Below, one piece after another: positions 1 through 7,946 of a stretch of DNA of 20,521 nt. The translations under genes and the position numbers were made by a program. The notes beneath the pieces were generated by a model. That model was not told the origin of the DNA and did not search any database. It worked only from the letters and a program-made list of their open reading frames with translations. Each line of letters begins with the position of its first letter. Position 1 is the stretch's first letter. The stretch lies in assembly GCA_023382135.1 (NCBI GenBank), contig JAMCQK010000034.1:1-20521 (forward strand), read 5' to 3'. This DNA comes from Deinococcus sp. (GTDB lineage: Bacteria > Deinococcota > Deinococci > Deinococcales > Thermaceae).

Positions 1-373
1 CGCCCGCGCTGGCACAAGCCAACATCGGCATCGCGATGAGCATGGCAGGCACAGATATTGCCATGGAAGCGGCACACATTGCCCTTATGCGCGAAGACTG
101 GGCACTTGTGCCGGAAGTTCTACGGACAGGAAAACTCGGCGTAAAGTATCGCGCCAACCTTCTGCCCGAAAACAAGATTGAAATTGTCAAAGACTATCAG
201 GCCAAAGGGCATACGGTTGTGATGGTAGGCGACGGCGTGAACGACGCGCCCGCGCTGGCACAAGCCAACATCGGCATCGCGATGAGCATGGCAGGCACAG
301 ATATTGCCATGGAAGCGGCACACATTGCCCTTATGCGCGAAGACTGGGCACTTGTGCCGGAAGTTCTACGGAC
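1..373 (+). repeat. In-frame tandem duplication (246-bp unit) inside the P-type ATPase gene
   Basis: Bases 1-127 are identical to 247-373, an offset of exactly 246 bp (82 codons). The duplicated unit as seen is 128-373, joined to the copy before it at 127/128. Identity ends abruptly after the shared TACGGAC, where copy 1 continues AGGAAAACTC and copy 2 continues TGCCCGCCGG. Perfect identity implies a very recent event or an assembly artefact. Confidence 0.95.
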
Positions 374-551
374 TGCCCGCCGGACTATGGTTGTAGTCAA
401 GACGAATCTTGCTTTTACCGCCGTGTACAACCTCGTTGGTTTAGCATTAGCCGCATTTGGTATTTTACCGCCGGTCCTTGCCGCCGCCGCACAGTCCTTG
501 CCGGATTTAGGCATACTCGCAAACTCGGCACGGCTATTACGGCAAAAGTAA
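1..551 (+). CDS. P1B-type heavy-metal-translocating ATPase, C-terminal part (partial at left edge, internally duplicated)
   Basis: This is the 3' end of a P-type ATPase that pumps metal ions across the inner membrane; the frame is open from base 3 with no start in the window. The P-domain hinge GDGVNDAPALAQA is visible around 228-270, preceded by LLPENKIEIVKDYQ and followed by AGTDIAMEAAHIALM, all typical of heavy-metal P1B pumps. The last membrane segments follow, ending in SLPDLGILANSARLLRQK. Metal specificity cannot be read: the CopA-type Met/Ser pattern in the last helix is not seen. The oddity is that bases 1-127 recur exactly at 247-373 in the same frame, so the hinge region and the following helix occur twice. 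An intact pump should have one copy, so this is either a disrupted gene or an assembly error at a contig end. The family call is firm; integrity is doubtful. Confidence 0.85.
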   Translation, partial: PALAQANIGIAMSMAGTDIAMEAAHIALMREDWALVPEVLRTGKLGVKYRANLLPENKIEIVKDYQAKGHTVVMVGDGVNDAPALAQANIGIAMSMAGTDIAMEAAHIALMREDWALVPEVLRTARRTMVVVKTNLAFTAVYNLVGLALAAFGILPPVLAAAAQSLPDLGILANSARLLRQK

Positions 552-931
552 AGGTGTTGGAAAGTAGCCTCAACACCCCCGCTGCTCTGGCCTGGCAAGG
601 TATGAGATTCCTCGGGCAAGCAACCCCGGAATGACACTTCCAGCACCTGTCATGTCAGGCCCTTCGGTTGCGCCCAGGGTAAACTCCGCGAGACGTTTCG
701 CGGTTAGGACGGTGAAAAGAGAGATTCCTCTCCTTCGCTTAGTTCAGGGCCGCAGCCGCTCGGGATGATACCTTCAGCAGCGGAAGAACATGTGGCTTTT
801 ATTGAGTGTGCGTCGAACGCAGCGAGACATCTTTCGTTGCACCGTAAGACCGGTTCGTGTTACACCAAGCTATATTGCTCGTGTAATGGAAAGCAGAAAC
901 GGTTATCCCGCAGCGCAGTTATAATCACCCG
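552..931. other. Gene-free stretch with degenerate REP-like repeats
   Basis: No plausible gene is seen. Just after the ATPase stop, GGTGTTG (553-559) can pair with CAACACC (571-577) around an 11-nt loop; there is no T tract, so terminator function is uncertain. Two copies of the 'GAGATTCCTC ... GGAATGAC/GGGATGAT' repeat type that recurs in the lysine cluster lie at about 604-638 and 721-770. The rest (771-919) shows nothing recognisable until the -10 box at 920. Confidence 0.6.
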
Positions 932-932
932 G
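920..932 (+). promoter_or_regulatory. Leaderless-type promoter: TATAAT directly upstream of a GTG start
   Basis: A perfect TATAAT lies at 920-925, with only six bases before the GTG at 932. Transcription would begin at or very near the start codon, as is common in Deinococcus-Thermus. There is no Shine-Dalgarno sequence, and no convincing -35 box at the expected distance. Confidence 0.65.
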
Positions 933-1567
933 TGAGCCGAGCAAAAGAAAATCTCCTCGCCACCCTGAAAGGCAGATATGCGCGGATGGAGGCCCTCGAG
1001 GCCCTCCTTGCTGGCCCTGCGACCGAAGTAGACCGCGCCTTCTACCAACAAGCTCTGGCTGCTACCCAAGAACAGATTTCCCGCTTCCAGGCACAGTTGC
1101 AAGCGTTGGAACAACCCCGCACCGTGGATGCGGTTCGCAAGGCGCTCGACAATGCCTACTCAGCCATCCGGTGGGCAGAAAAGGAAATTGAGGAGTCCGA
1201 CGATCCGGCTTTTAGGCAGGGCCTTCAGGGTGAACTCGATTATTACCGCAAGAACTTTGCGGCTTACCAGGCTGAACTAATGGATTTAGACCCAAACGCC
1301 ACCTGGATGCCGCCCACACAAGAATTGAACCTGGCACTCAAGGAACTCCAGAAAAAATACGCCCAGGCCAATTTAGAGGTGGCGGAGCTGCAACGGCACA
1401 GGGATATTCTGCTTTCCCGGGTGGCGGGCCTCGAGCCCGGTTTTCTCGAGCGAGCAAAGGCGGAGGCCCAGCTTGCCCAGATCCAAAAGGACCTCGAGGC
1501 CGCCCAAGCTAGGCTCCGGGAAGCCATCAAGGTCTTTACAGATGCAGGCGGAAAGGTTGGACCCTAG
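932..1567 (+). CDS. Predicted coiled-coil protein of unknown function
   Basis: A 211-residue soluble protein with no signal peptide or membrane segment. It is rich in Ala, Gln, Leu, Glu and Lys. Two long helical, heptad-like stretches are apparent, roughly residues 35-62 (QEQISRFQAQLQALEQ) and 130-205 (ELNLALKELQKKYAQANLEVAELQ, continuing to the end), separated by a more mixed segment containing DPNATWMPPTQ. The GTG start is chosen because of the TATAAT box six bases upstream, and no in-frame alternative has a better ribosome site. The gene converges on the helicase gene, with only 30 bases between the two stops. I do not recognise the family; the sequence supports a coiled-coil protein and nothing more specific. 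Confidence 0.75.
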   Translation: MSRAKENLLATLKGRYARMEALEALLAGPATEVDRAFYQQALAATQEQISRFQAQLQALEQPRTVDAVRKALDNAYSAIRWAEKEIEESDDPAFRQGLQGELDYYRKNFAAYQAELMDLDPNATWMPPTQELNLALKELQKKYAQANLEVAELQRHRDILLSRVAGLEPGFLERAKAEAQLAQIQKDLEAAQARLREAIKVFTDAGGKVGP

Positions 1568-1597
1568 CACGCCTGCGGCAATTAAATAATCAACCAA

Positions 1598-3214
<1,617 letters not shown>

Positions 3215-3221
3215 TTTTAAA

Positions 3222-3229
3222 TCCTTTCC
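3222..3229 (-). promoter_or_regulatory. Ribosome binding site that fixes the helicase start
   Basis: On the minus strand GGAAAGGA lies seven bases before the ATG at 3214. It supports this start over in-frame starts up to 155 codons further upstream. Confidence 0.75.
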
Positions 3230-3362
3230 GGGCTCTACCGCTACCCCGGAAAAAGACCTGTGATCTTCAAACCTAAACCCTGGGGGGATGGTGCGGCAAA
3301 CTGCCCAGTTGCGCGGGGCCGGGCGAACACGATGGCTCTTTCCCGCCGGACGCAACCCATGC

Positions 3363-3391
3363 AGTATGGGGCTTGAGAGGCAAAAGGTCAA
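3363..3391 (-). promoter_or_regulatory. Putative sigma-A promoter for the helicase gene
   Basis: Read on the minus strand, TTGACC (3391-3386) and CATACT (3368-3363) are separated by exactly 17 bases. Transcription from here would give a 5' leader of about 140 nt before the helicase ATG, which is long for this window. A perfect palindrome begins 13 bases upstream of the -35 box. Confidence 0.55.
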
Positions 3392-3403
3392 GTTAACTAT
3401 CTC

Positions 3404-3439
3404 CCGGGTGAGTTTGACCCAAGGGTCAAACTCACCCGG
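3404..3439. repeat. Perfect 17-bp inverted repeat with a 2-base centre
   Basis: CCGGGTGAGTTTGACCC (3404-3420) is followed by AA and then its exact reverse complement (3423-3439). It lies between the GNAT stop (3481) and the helicase promoter (3363-3391). Neither side has a T tract, so an intrinsic terminator is not obvious; an operator for a dimeric regulator or an RNA processing hairpin are alternatives. GGTCAA within the palindrome also forms the reverse complement of the promoter's -35 region. Confidence 0.9.
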
Positions 3440-3480
3440 CCAGGAGCAAGGAACACAGCGAGGCTTTTCAAACCTTTCGG

Positions 3481-3996
3481 CTAACTTTGACTGGGGATAC
3501 TTAGCTTGGCTTCCAGCAGCCGTTCGACAATCACCACGTCCCGCCAATTTCCCTCTAGCCAGGCGTGTTTCTGATAGATACCAACCTCGCGAAAACCATG
3601 CTTGCGGCACAGCGCTCTGGACGCCTCGTTTTCGGGAAAAATGCGCGAGACCAGCTTCCACAAACCGGCCTTTTCGCACGCTGGGATAAAAGCACTCAAG
3701 AGAGCACTACCTACTCCCTTGCCTCGTGCTTGACCAGCCACATAGACACTAAATTCCGCAATGCCTGCGTAGCACTCGCGGTTACGGTAGCTTGAGGCCG
3801 AAATCCATCCCATTACCTTGCCGTGTATCTCCGCCACCAAAACTGGATGACGCAGATCACCCAGCCACCCTTGAATATCAGATATCGTTCGCTCGCGTGT
3901 TTCGAAGGTGGCCAAGCGGCCGCGGATTCCCTCGTTGTAGATTTCGGCGATGGCCGCCAAGTCGGTGGCTTGTGCAGCGCGTATGTTGATGGTCAT
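3481..3996 (-). CDS. GNAT N-acetyltransferase, phosphinothricin/methionine-sulfoximine acetyltransferase-like
   Basis: A 171-residue cytoplasmic GNAT enzyme that would transfer acetyl from acetyl-CoA to an amine. The N-terminus IRAAQATDLAAIAEIYNEGI and the segment RLATFETRERT match the Pat/MddA-like subfamily acting on phosphinothricin or methionine sulfoximine and related amino acids. The CoA-binding motif A is VYVAGQARGKGVGSALL (about 88-104), and RALCRKHGFREVGIYQKHAW follows in the C-terminal part, as in that subfamily. The ATG at 3996 is preceded by an AGGAAGAGAG ribosome site. It lies 36 bases downstream of moeA on the same strand, so co-transcription is likely. The actual substrate cannot be inferred. 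Confidence 0.88.
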   Translation of the reverse strand: MTINIRAAQATDLAAIAEIYNEGIRGRLATFETRERTISDIQGWLGDLRHPVLVAEIHGKVMGWISASSYRNRECYAGIAEFSVYVAGQARGKGVGSALLSAFIPACEKAGLWKLVSRIFPENEASRALCRKHGFREVGIYQKHAWLEGNWRDVVIVERLLEAKLSIPSQS

Positions 3997-4032
3997 AAAG
4001 CTCTCTTCCTACATATCGGCTGTTCAAAGGCG

Positions 4033-5238
4033 CTACAGCGGAATTACCTGTACAACCTCACCTGAACATGCAGCCGCGCCGGGCTCGAGCACAACCAATG
4101 CATTCCCGGCAGCCATTGACCGCAACACACCGGATGACTGATTTCCAGTCGAAGCAACATGGTATCCATCGGGCTGATAACTGAGAACGGCTCTGCGGTA
4201 CACGCGCTTTGCCGGTGCCGGCTTGAAAGGGGTATCGGCGATGGCATGGATAGCGGAGTAGGGCGCGTCGGTGCGCGAGAGAAGCTTGAACAAAAATGCG
4301 CGCCCGAACAAAAAAAATGTCACCATGCTGGAGACCGGGTTCCCCGGAAGCCCAAAAAGAGGGAGCCCGTCCCACTCCGCTAGCAGCAAGGGCCCGCCCG
4401 GCTGCATCTTCACTTTCCAAAAATGGATCCTGCCTTCCCGCTCCAAAAGTTGGCGCACCACGTCGTACTCGCCCATCGAGACGCCGCCGGAGGTAAGGAG
4501 CAGGTCGAGCTTTGCGGCTTGTTGTAGTTTATGGCGTACTTTTTCCGGTTGATCGGTGACTTTTCCCAGCAGTACAGGTTCGCCCCCCGCTTCCAAAACC
4601 AGCCCGGCGAGCGAGTAGCTGTTGGAGTTGTAGACGCCGCCGTAAGGAAGCGCTTCGCCGGGCTCCATCACTTCGTCACCGGTGGAAAGAATGCCCACGC
4701 GCGGTTTTCGGAGCACAGGAATTTTGGCGTAGCCCATGGCAGCAGCCAAGGCCACGCGTCCGGGCGTGAGCAGGTCGCCCCGGCGCAGGTAAACTTCTCC
4801 CGCTTTGAGGTCGTCGCTTTTATGCCGGATGTCTTTGGGCGATGCCGGCGCAAAGAGCAGCACAAGCCCGCCTTCACGCCTCGTGTCCTCAACCCGAATT
4901 ACTGCATCGGCGCCCTTGGGAATGGGTGCGCCCGTGTAGACCGAGACCGCTTCGCCGGGCTTTACTGTGCCATCAAATGGTTTCCCCGCAGGGGCTTCGC
5001 CTATAAGTCTGAGCTTCACCGGATGTTCAGGGGTGGCTGAAAGAGTGTCGGCCTCGAGGCAGGCGTACCCGTCCAGCGAGGTGTTGTCGGCGTCCGGGTG
5101 GTTCACCTTGGACTCGAGGTCTTGAGCAAGAACCCTTCCGTGGCTTTCGAATAATGCCAGTTCTTCGGTGCCGGTAATTGGATGGGCCAGCGAGAGGGCG
5201 GCCTCGAGGGCTTCCTCTACCGAGATATTCTGCCGCAT
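4033..5238 (-). CDS. moeA: Molybdopterin molybdotransferase MoeA
   Basis: A 401-residue cytoplasmic enzyme of molybdenum cofactor synthesis, which inserts molybdate into adenylylated molybdopterin. Recognisable parts are DNTSLDGYA (51-59, the family's DNSAMDGYA motif with the key Asp at 56), YTGAPIPKGADAVIRVED (101-118), STGDEV (185-190), YNSNSYSLAGL (203-213), TSGGVSMGEYDVV (249-261), and LPGNPVSS (297-304). The C-terminal beta-barrel domain IV follows to the end. Length is normal for the family. The frame is open up to 5337, but the ATG at 5238 gives the standard N-terminus and has a GATAAT box six bases upstream. It probably leads a two-gene unit with the acetyltransferase. Confidence 0.95.
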   Translation of the reverse strand: MRQNISVEEALEAALSLAHPITGTEELALFESHGRVLAQDLESKVNHPDADNTSLDGYACLEADTLSATPEHPVKLRLIGEAPAGKPFDGTVKPGEAVSVYTGAPIPKGADAVIRVEDTRREGGLVLLFAPASPKDIRHKSDDLKAGEVYLRRGDLLTPGRVALAAAMGYAKIPVLRKPRVGILSTGDEVMEPGEALPYGGVYNSNSYSLAGLVLEAGGEPVLLGKVTDQPEKVRHKLQQAAKLDLLLTSGGVSMGEYDVVRQLLEREGRIHFWKVKMQPGGPLLLAEWDGLPLFGLPGNPVSSMVTFFLFGRAFLFKLLSRTDAPYSAIHAIADTPFKPAPAKRVYRRAVLSYQPDGYHVASTGNQSSGVLRSMAAGNALVVLEPGAAACSGEVVQVIPL

Positions 5239-5244
5239 AGGCCC

Positions 5245-5274
5245 ATTATCGCCTCTATTCTTCCGCAAGGCCAA
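5245..5274 (-). promoter_or_regulatory. Leaderless-type promoter of moeA
   Basis: On the minus strand GATAAT (5250-5245) lies six bases before the moeA ATG, with no Shine-Dalgarno sequence. A TTGGCC (5274-5269) 18 bases upstream is a reasonable -35 box. The same box-to-start spacing occurs at the 932 gene. Confidence 0.55.
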
Positions 5275-5378
5275 GCCGCTTGGATGAGCTGGGGACCAGC
5301 CTGGCGGTAAACGGCCAGCGTCTAGCCGTGCAATCAAAGACGTACTGGAACCGGTGTAGAATTATCCTGGTTTTACTC

Positions 5379-5386
5379 GGAAGGGG
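5379..5386 (+). promoter_or_regulatory. Ribosome binding site supporting a TTG start
   Basis: GGAAGGGG ends five bases before the TTG at 5392. It supports TTG as the start, since no ATG occurs in frame nearby. Confidence 0.6.
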
Positions 5387-5391
5387 TTCCA

Positions 5392-5838
5392 TTGTATCCA
5401 TTGCTGCTAGCGCTACACAGCCTGACCCGCTGGCTGGTGCTGTTGGCGGCGCTGTGGGTGCTTTTCAGGGCCTGGCGGGGTTTGAAGAGCCAGACCTACG
5501 GCACTATAGATAGGAGGGCGGGGCTGCTGTTTACGGCCGCCTTGGACTTGCAGTTGCTACTGGGGGTAGGCCTGGAAACAACCAGCCCTTACGGGCTAGG
5601 CGAGGCCATCGGCCCCCTTGTCCGCGGCGCATCGTCCACCCTGGCGGAAGCATGGTTCTTTACGGTCTTCCATCCCCTCACCATGATTCTGGCTGTCGTC
5701 CTTGCCCACGTGGGTAGTGCCGTGGTTAGGAAAGCCCCCAGCACCCAGGCCAAGAACCACCAAGCCCTCGTTTGGTATGGAATCACCACCCTGCTGTTGC
5801 TTCTAGCTATCCCGTGGTGGCGTCCTCTATTTCCTTAG
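5392..5838 (+). CDS. Four-helix integral membrane protein, cytochrome b-like family of unknown function
   Basis: A 148-residue protein with four predicted membrane segments at about residues 2-24, 44-62, 84-112 and 122-143. The pattern LALHSLTRWLVLLAA ... DLQLLLGVGL ... FHPLTMILAVVLAHVG resembles small membrane proteins found in several phyla that are often labelled 'cytochrome b'. His residues sit in or near helices (His9, the His of FHPLTM, and that of LAHVG) and could bind haem, but this is inference. The TTG start follows an AAGGGG ribosome site. Transcription diverges from moeA, and a TAGAAT (5357-5362) may serve as -10. The gene stands alone between moeA and the tRNA, so context gives no function. 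Confidence 0.75.
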   Translation: MYPLLLALHSLTRWLVLLAALWVLFRAWRGLKSQTYGTIDRRAGLLFTAALDLQLLLGVGLETTSPYGLGEAIGPLVRGASSTLAEAWFFTVFHPLTMILAVVLAHVGSAVVRKAPSTQAKNHQALVWYGITTLLLLLAIPWWRPLFP

Positions 5839-5849
5839 GCATATGGGGA

Positions 5850-5876
5850 TAAAACAACCCCGGACTTTGTCCGGGG
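5850..5876 (-). terminator. Intrinsic terminator of the tRNA-Arg gene
   Basis: Stem CCCCGGAC (5858-5865) / GTCCGGGG (5869-5876) has a three-base loop. On the minus strand it is followed by TTGTTTTAT. It lies just downstream of the tRNA 3' end. Confidence 0.85.
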
Positions 5877-5882
5877 TCTGGC

Positions 5883-5959
5883 TGGCGGGCCCGAGAGGAT
5901 TCGAACCCCTGGCCTACTGATCCGTAGTCAGTCGCTCTATCCAGCTGAGCTACGGGCCC
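5883..5959 (-). tRNA. tRNA-Arg (anticodon ACG)
   Basis: The minus strand folds into a complete 77-nt tRNA. The acceptor stem GGGCCCG/CGGGCCC is perfectly paired, and the D stem is GCTC/GAGC. The anticodon stem ACTGA/TCAGT holds the loop CTACGGA, so the anticodon is ACG (read as ICG after deamination) for CGU, CGC and CGA. The T arm AGGGG-TTCGAAT-CCTCT has one G-T pair. Discriminator G and an encoded CCA end the gene at 5883. Confidence 0.96.
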
Positions 5960-5977
5960 AAATTCCAGGCGTTCCGT

Positions 5978-6006
5978 ACCATAGCATAGGCCCCCTGGAG
6001 TGTCAA
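5978..6006 (-). promoter_or_regulatory. Promoter of the tRNA-Arg gene
   Basis: On the minus strand a consensus TTGACA (6006-6001), a 17-base spacer and TATGGT (5983-5978) lie 18 bases upstream of the tRNA 5' end. Confidence 0.85.
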
Positions 6007-6073
6007 CACGGTTTTTGCCGCTGGGAACGCGATATTCCGGGTGCCTGCCACAAATTAGCACCGGCCTACCCAG

Positions 6074-6101
6074 TTGGACAAAGGGCTCTCGCGCGTATAC
6101 T
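6074..6101 (+). promoter_or_regulatory. Near-leaderless promoter of the MFS gene
   Basis: TTGGAC (6074-6079), a 16-base spacer and TATACT (6096-6101) are followed after eight bases by the ATG at 6110. There is no Shine-Dalgarno sequence, so the transcript should start almost at the start codon. Confidence 0.7.
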
Positions 6102-6109
6102 GAATCCAA

Positions 6110-7327
6110 ATGCGCCCCCAGACCAGCTCGTGGTATTTGGCGCTCTCTTCTTACTGGTTTGCCAGCAGCTTCAAGTGGTTTCTGGTACTGCTGGTGCTGT
6201 TACCCGCGCGGGTAAGCCAGTTGGTGCCGGAAACGGAGAAGGCAGGCAAGCTCGGCCTGCTTTTTGGTATCGGAGCGGTGATGGCTCTTTTAGGCCCGCC
6301 GCTCTTTGGCTACCTCTCCGACCGGGTAGGCCGCAGGCTGCCCTATCTGGCAAGTGGCGCGGTGCTCACCGCCCTTGCGCTGGTATGGCTGGCCTACGCC
6401 CCGTCCTATGGCCAACTTTTGGTTGCCTATCTGCTGCTTCAGCTTGCCGACGACCTCTCCACCGGCCCCTACTCGGCGCTCATCCCGGACCTGGTGCCGC
6501 GCAAAAAGCGCGGCGAGGCCTCCGGCTGGATGGGGGCTTTGCAGGTGACCGCTCAAGTGTTCGCCGGCATTGTGGGCTTTGCGGTGGGAAGGCTGGATAT
6601 TCAGTTTCTGATCATTGCTCTCCTAACCCTTCTTGCGGCTGCATTCACGCTTTGGGGCGTTAGGGAAGCGCCCAACTACCCCACCAACCACAAGAGCTTG
6701 GCGGAGAGCTTGGCTGCACCCTGGAAAAATCCCGACTTCCGCTGGGTCTGGGCCACCCGTTTCTTGGTGATGCTAGCGCAGTACATGGTGCAGACCTACT
6801 TGCAGTACTACCTGGCCGACGTGGTGAAAACCTTCCAGGCTTTCGGTAGCAAGCTGGCCAGTGAGCCTTTCCAGGCGGTTGCGCTTCTGGGACTTTTTAT
6901 CTCTCTAGGAGCAGCCATCTCCTCTTTACCTGCTGGCTGGTTATCCGACACCCGGGGGCGGAAGCCGGTTATTTATCTTGCGGGAACGGGCCTGGGGCTA
7001 TTGATGCTGCCTATTATTCTGATCCCCCGGTACGACGTGTTAATCGCCCTGGCAGTGCTTTTTGGCATCTTCTTTGGGGCCTACTTGGCGGTGGACTGGG
7101 CACTGGTTTCCGACGTGCTTCCCGATCCGGAAAGCCACGCCACCGATATGGGTCTGTGGCAGACCGCAATTGTGCTGCCGCAAGTGCTCGCCGGAAGCCT
7201 GGGTGGTGTACTAGACCGGGTCAATCAGCAGACTCCTAACCTGGGGTACACAGCACTGTTTATCGCCGCTGGGTTCTTCTTTGTGATGGGAAGCTTGCTG
7301 GTGAGCCGGGTTCGCGGCTCGCGCTAA
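6110..7327 (+). CDS. Major facilitator superfamily transporter
   Basis: A 405-residue inner-membrane secondary transporter with about 12 predicted helices. The conserved MFS loop signatures are clear: GYLSDRVGRRLPY (about residues 66-78) between helices 2 and 3, and GWLSDTRGRKPV in the second half. The segment GPYSALIPDLVPRKKRGEASGWMGALQ resembles transporters related to the sugar/proton GPH and SUC groups, which would suggest sugars or glycosides, but the substrate cannot be assigned from sequence. Translation most likely starts at 6110 on a leaderless transcript. It is probably a single-gene unit: a new promoter for the TRAP genes begins four bases after its stop. Confidence 0.9.
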   Translation: MRPQTSSWYLALSSYWFASSFKWFLVLLVLLPARVSQLVPETEKAGKLGLLFGIGAVMALLGPPLFGYLSDRVGRRLPYLASGAVLTALALVWLAYAPSYGQLLVAYLLLQLADDLSTGPYSALIPDLVPRKKRGEASGWMGALQVTAQVFAGIVGFAVGRLDIQFLIIALLTLLAAAFTLWGVREAPNYPTNHKSLAESLAAPWKNPDFRWVWATRFLVMLAQYMVQTYLQYYLADVVKTFQAFGSKLASEPFQAVALLGLFISLGAAISSLPAGWLSDTRGRKPVIYLAGTGLGLLMLPIILIPRYDVLIALAVLFGIFFGAYLAVDWALVSDVLPDPESHATDMGLWQTAIVLPQVLAGSLGGVLDRVNQQTPNLGYTALFIAAGFFFVMGSLLVSRVRGSR

Positions 7328-7330
7328 TCG

Positions 7331-7359
7331 TTGACGCTCGGCCGGCAGTCCAATAGCAT
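7331..7359 (+). promoter_or_regulatory. Promoter of the dctQM operon
   Basis: TTGACG (7331-7336), a 17-base spacer and TAGCAT (7354-7359) lie upstream of a strong AAGGAGG ribosome site (7377-7383), itself eight bases before the dctQ ATG. Confidence 0.65.
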
Positions 7360-7391
7360 GAGGTCATTCAGGGCTCAAGGAGGTTTATCTG

Positions 7392-7946
7392 ATGAGCGCA
7401 CTGCTCAGCGTATCCAAAGCCATAGATGTTCTGAACCAGCGCATTGGGGTGGCCGTGTACTGGCTGGTGCTCCTGATGTCGTTGGTTTCGGCTTACAACG
7501 CCATTGTGCGTTGGCTCGGCGGGATTTTTAAACTGACACTTGCATCGAACGCCTACCTGGAACTTCAGTGGTACTTGTTCAGTATGGTGTTTCTGCTGGG
7601 CGCGGGGTATACCCTCAAGCACAACGGCCACGTGCGCATCGACGTGTTTTTTGGCAAGCTCAAGCCACGCACCCAGGCCTGGATAGATATTTTGGGCACT
7701 TTGATTTTTCTTCTGCCGTTCGTCGGTTTTGTCTTCTTTGCTTCGCTCGAGTTTGTACGCGAGTCTTGGGGCGAAATGTCGCCCGATCCAGGAGGGCTGC
7801 CCCGCTACCCCATCAGGGCGGCGATTCCCGTTGCGATGGCCCTCTTGTTTCTGCAGGGGGTTTCTGAATTGATTAAGCGCATTGCCTTTTTATCTGGCCG
7901 CGCCGAATACAAGCTTCAAGCTGAGCACGCCGAGGAGGTGGTCTGA
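7392..7946 (+). CDS. dctQ: TRAP transporter small permease subunit (DctQ family)
   Basis: A 184-residue membrane protein with four predicted helices, the small subunit of a tripartite ATP-independent periplasmic transporter. Typical features are the segment YLELQWYLFSMVFLLGAG, the loop KHNGHVRIDVFFGKL (the family's HVRVD motif), and the last helix IPVAMALLFLQGVSELIKRI. It would hold the large subunit and help dock the binding protein. The ATG follows a near-perfect ribosome site. Its stop overlaps the dctM start (TGATG), indicating coupled translation. The long extracytoplasmic loop after helix 3 (SPDPGGLPRYPIRAA) resembles the keto-acid/lactate (TakQ-like) group. Confidence 0.92.
   Translation: MSALLSVSKAIDVLNQRIGVAVYWLVLLMSLVSAYNAIVRWLGGIFKLTLASNAYLELQWYLFSMVFLLGAGYTLKHNGHVRIDVFFGKLKPRTQAWIDILGTLIFLLPFVGFVFFASLEFVRESWGEMSPDPGGLPRYPIRAAIPVAMALLFLQGVSELIKRIAFLSGRAEYKLQAEHAEEVV

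Noticed and set aside
3404..3439. Calling the 17-bp palindrome an intrinsic terminator
   Set aside because: No run of T follows on either strand, and the two-base centre is too tight for a normal loop. It is listed as a repeat of unknown role instead.
3215..3679. N-terminal extension of the helicase frame by 155 codons
   Set aside because: The extension crosses the palindrome and the putative promoter and has no family similarity. The ATG at 3214 has a good ribosome site and gives the Hera N-terminus.
5883..6006. tRNA-Arg gene as an attachment site for an integrated element
   Set aside because: No integrase, no partial tRNA duplicate and no phage-like genes are seen on either side.
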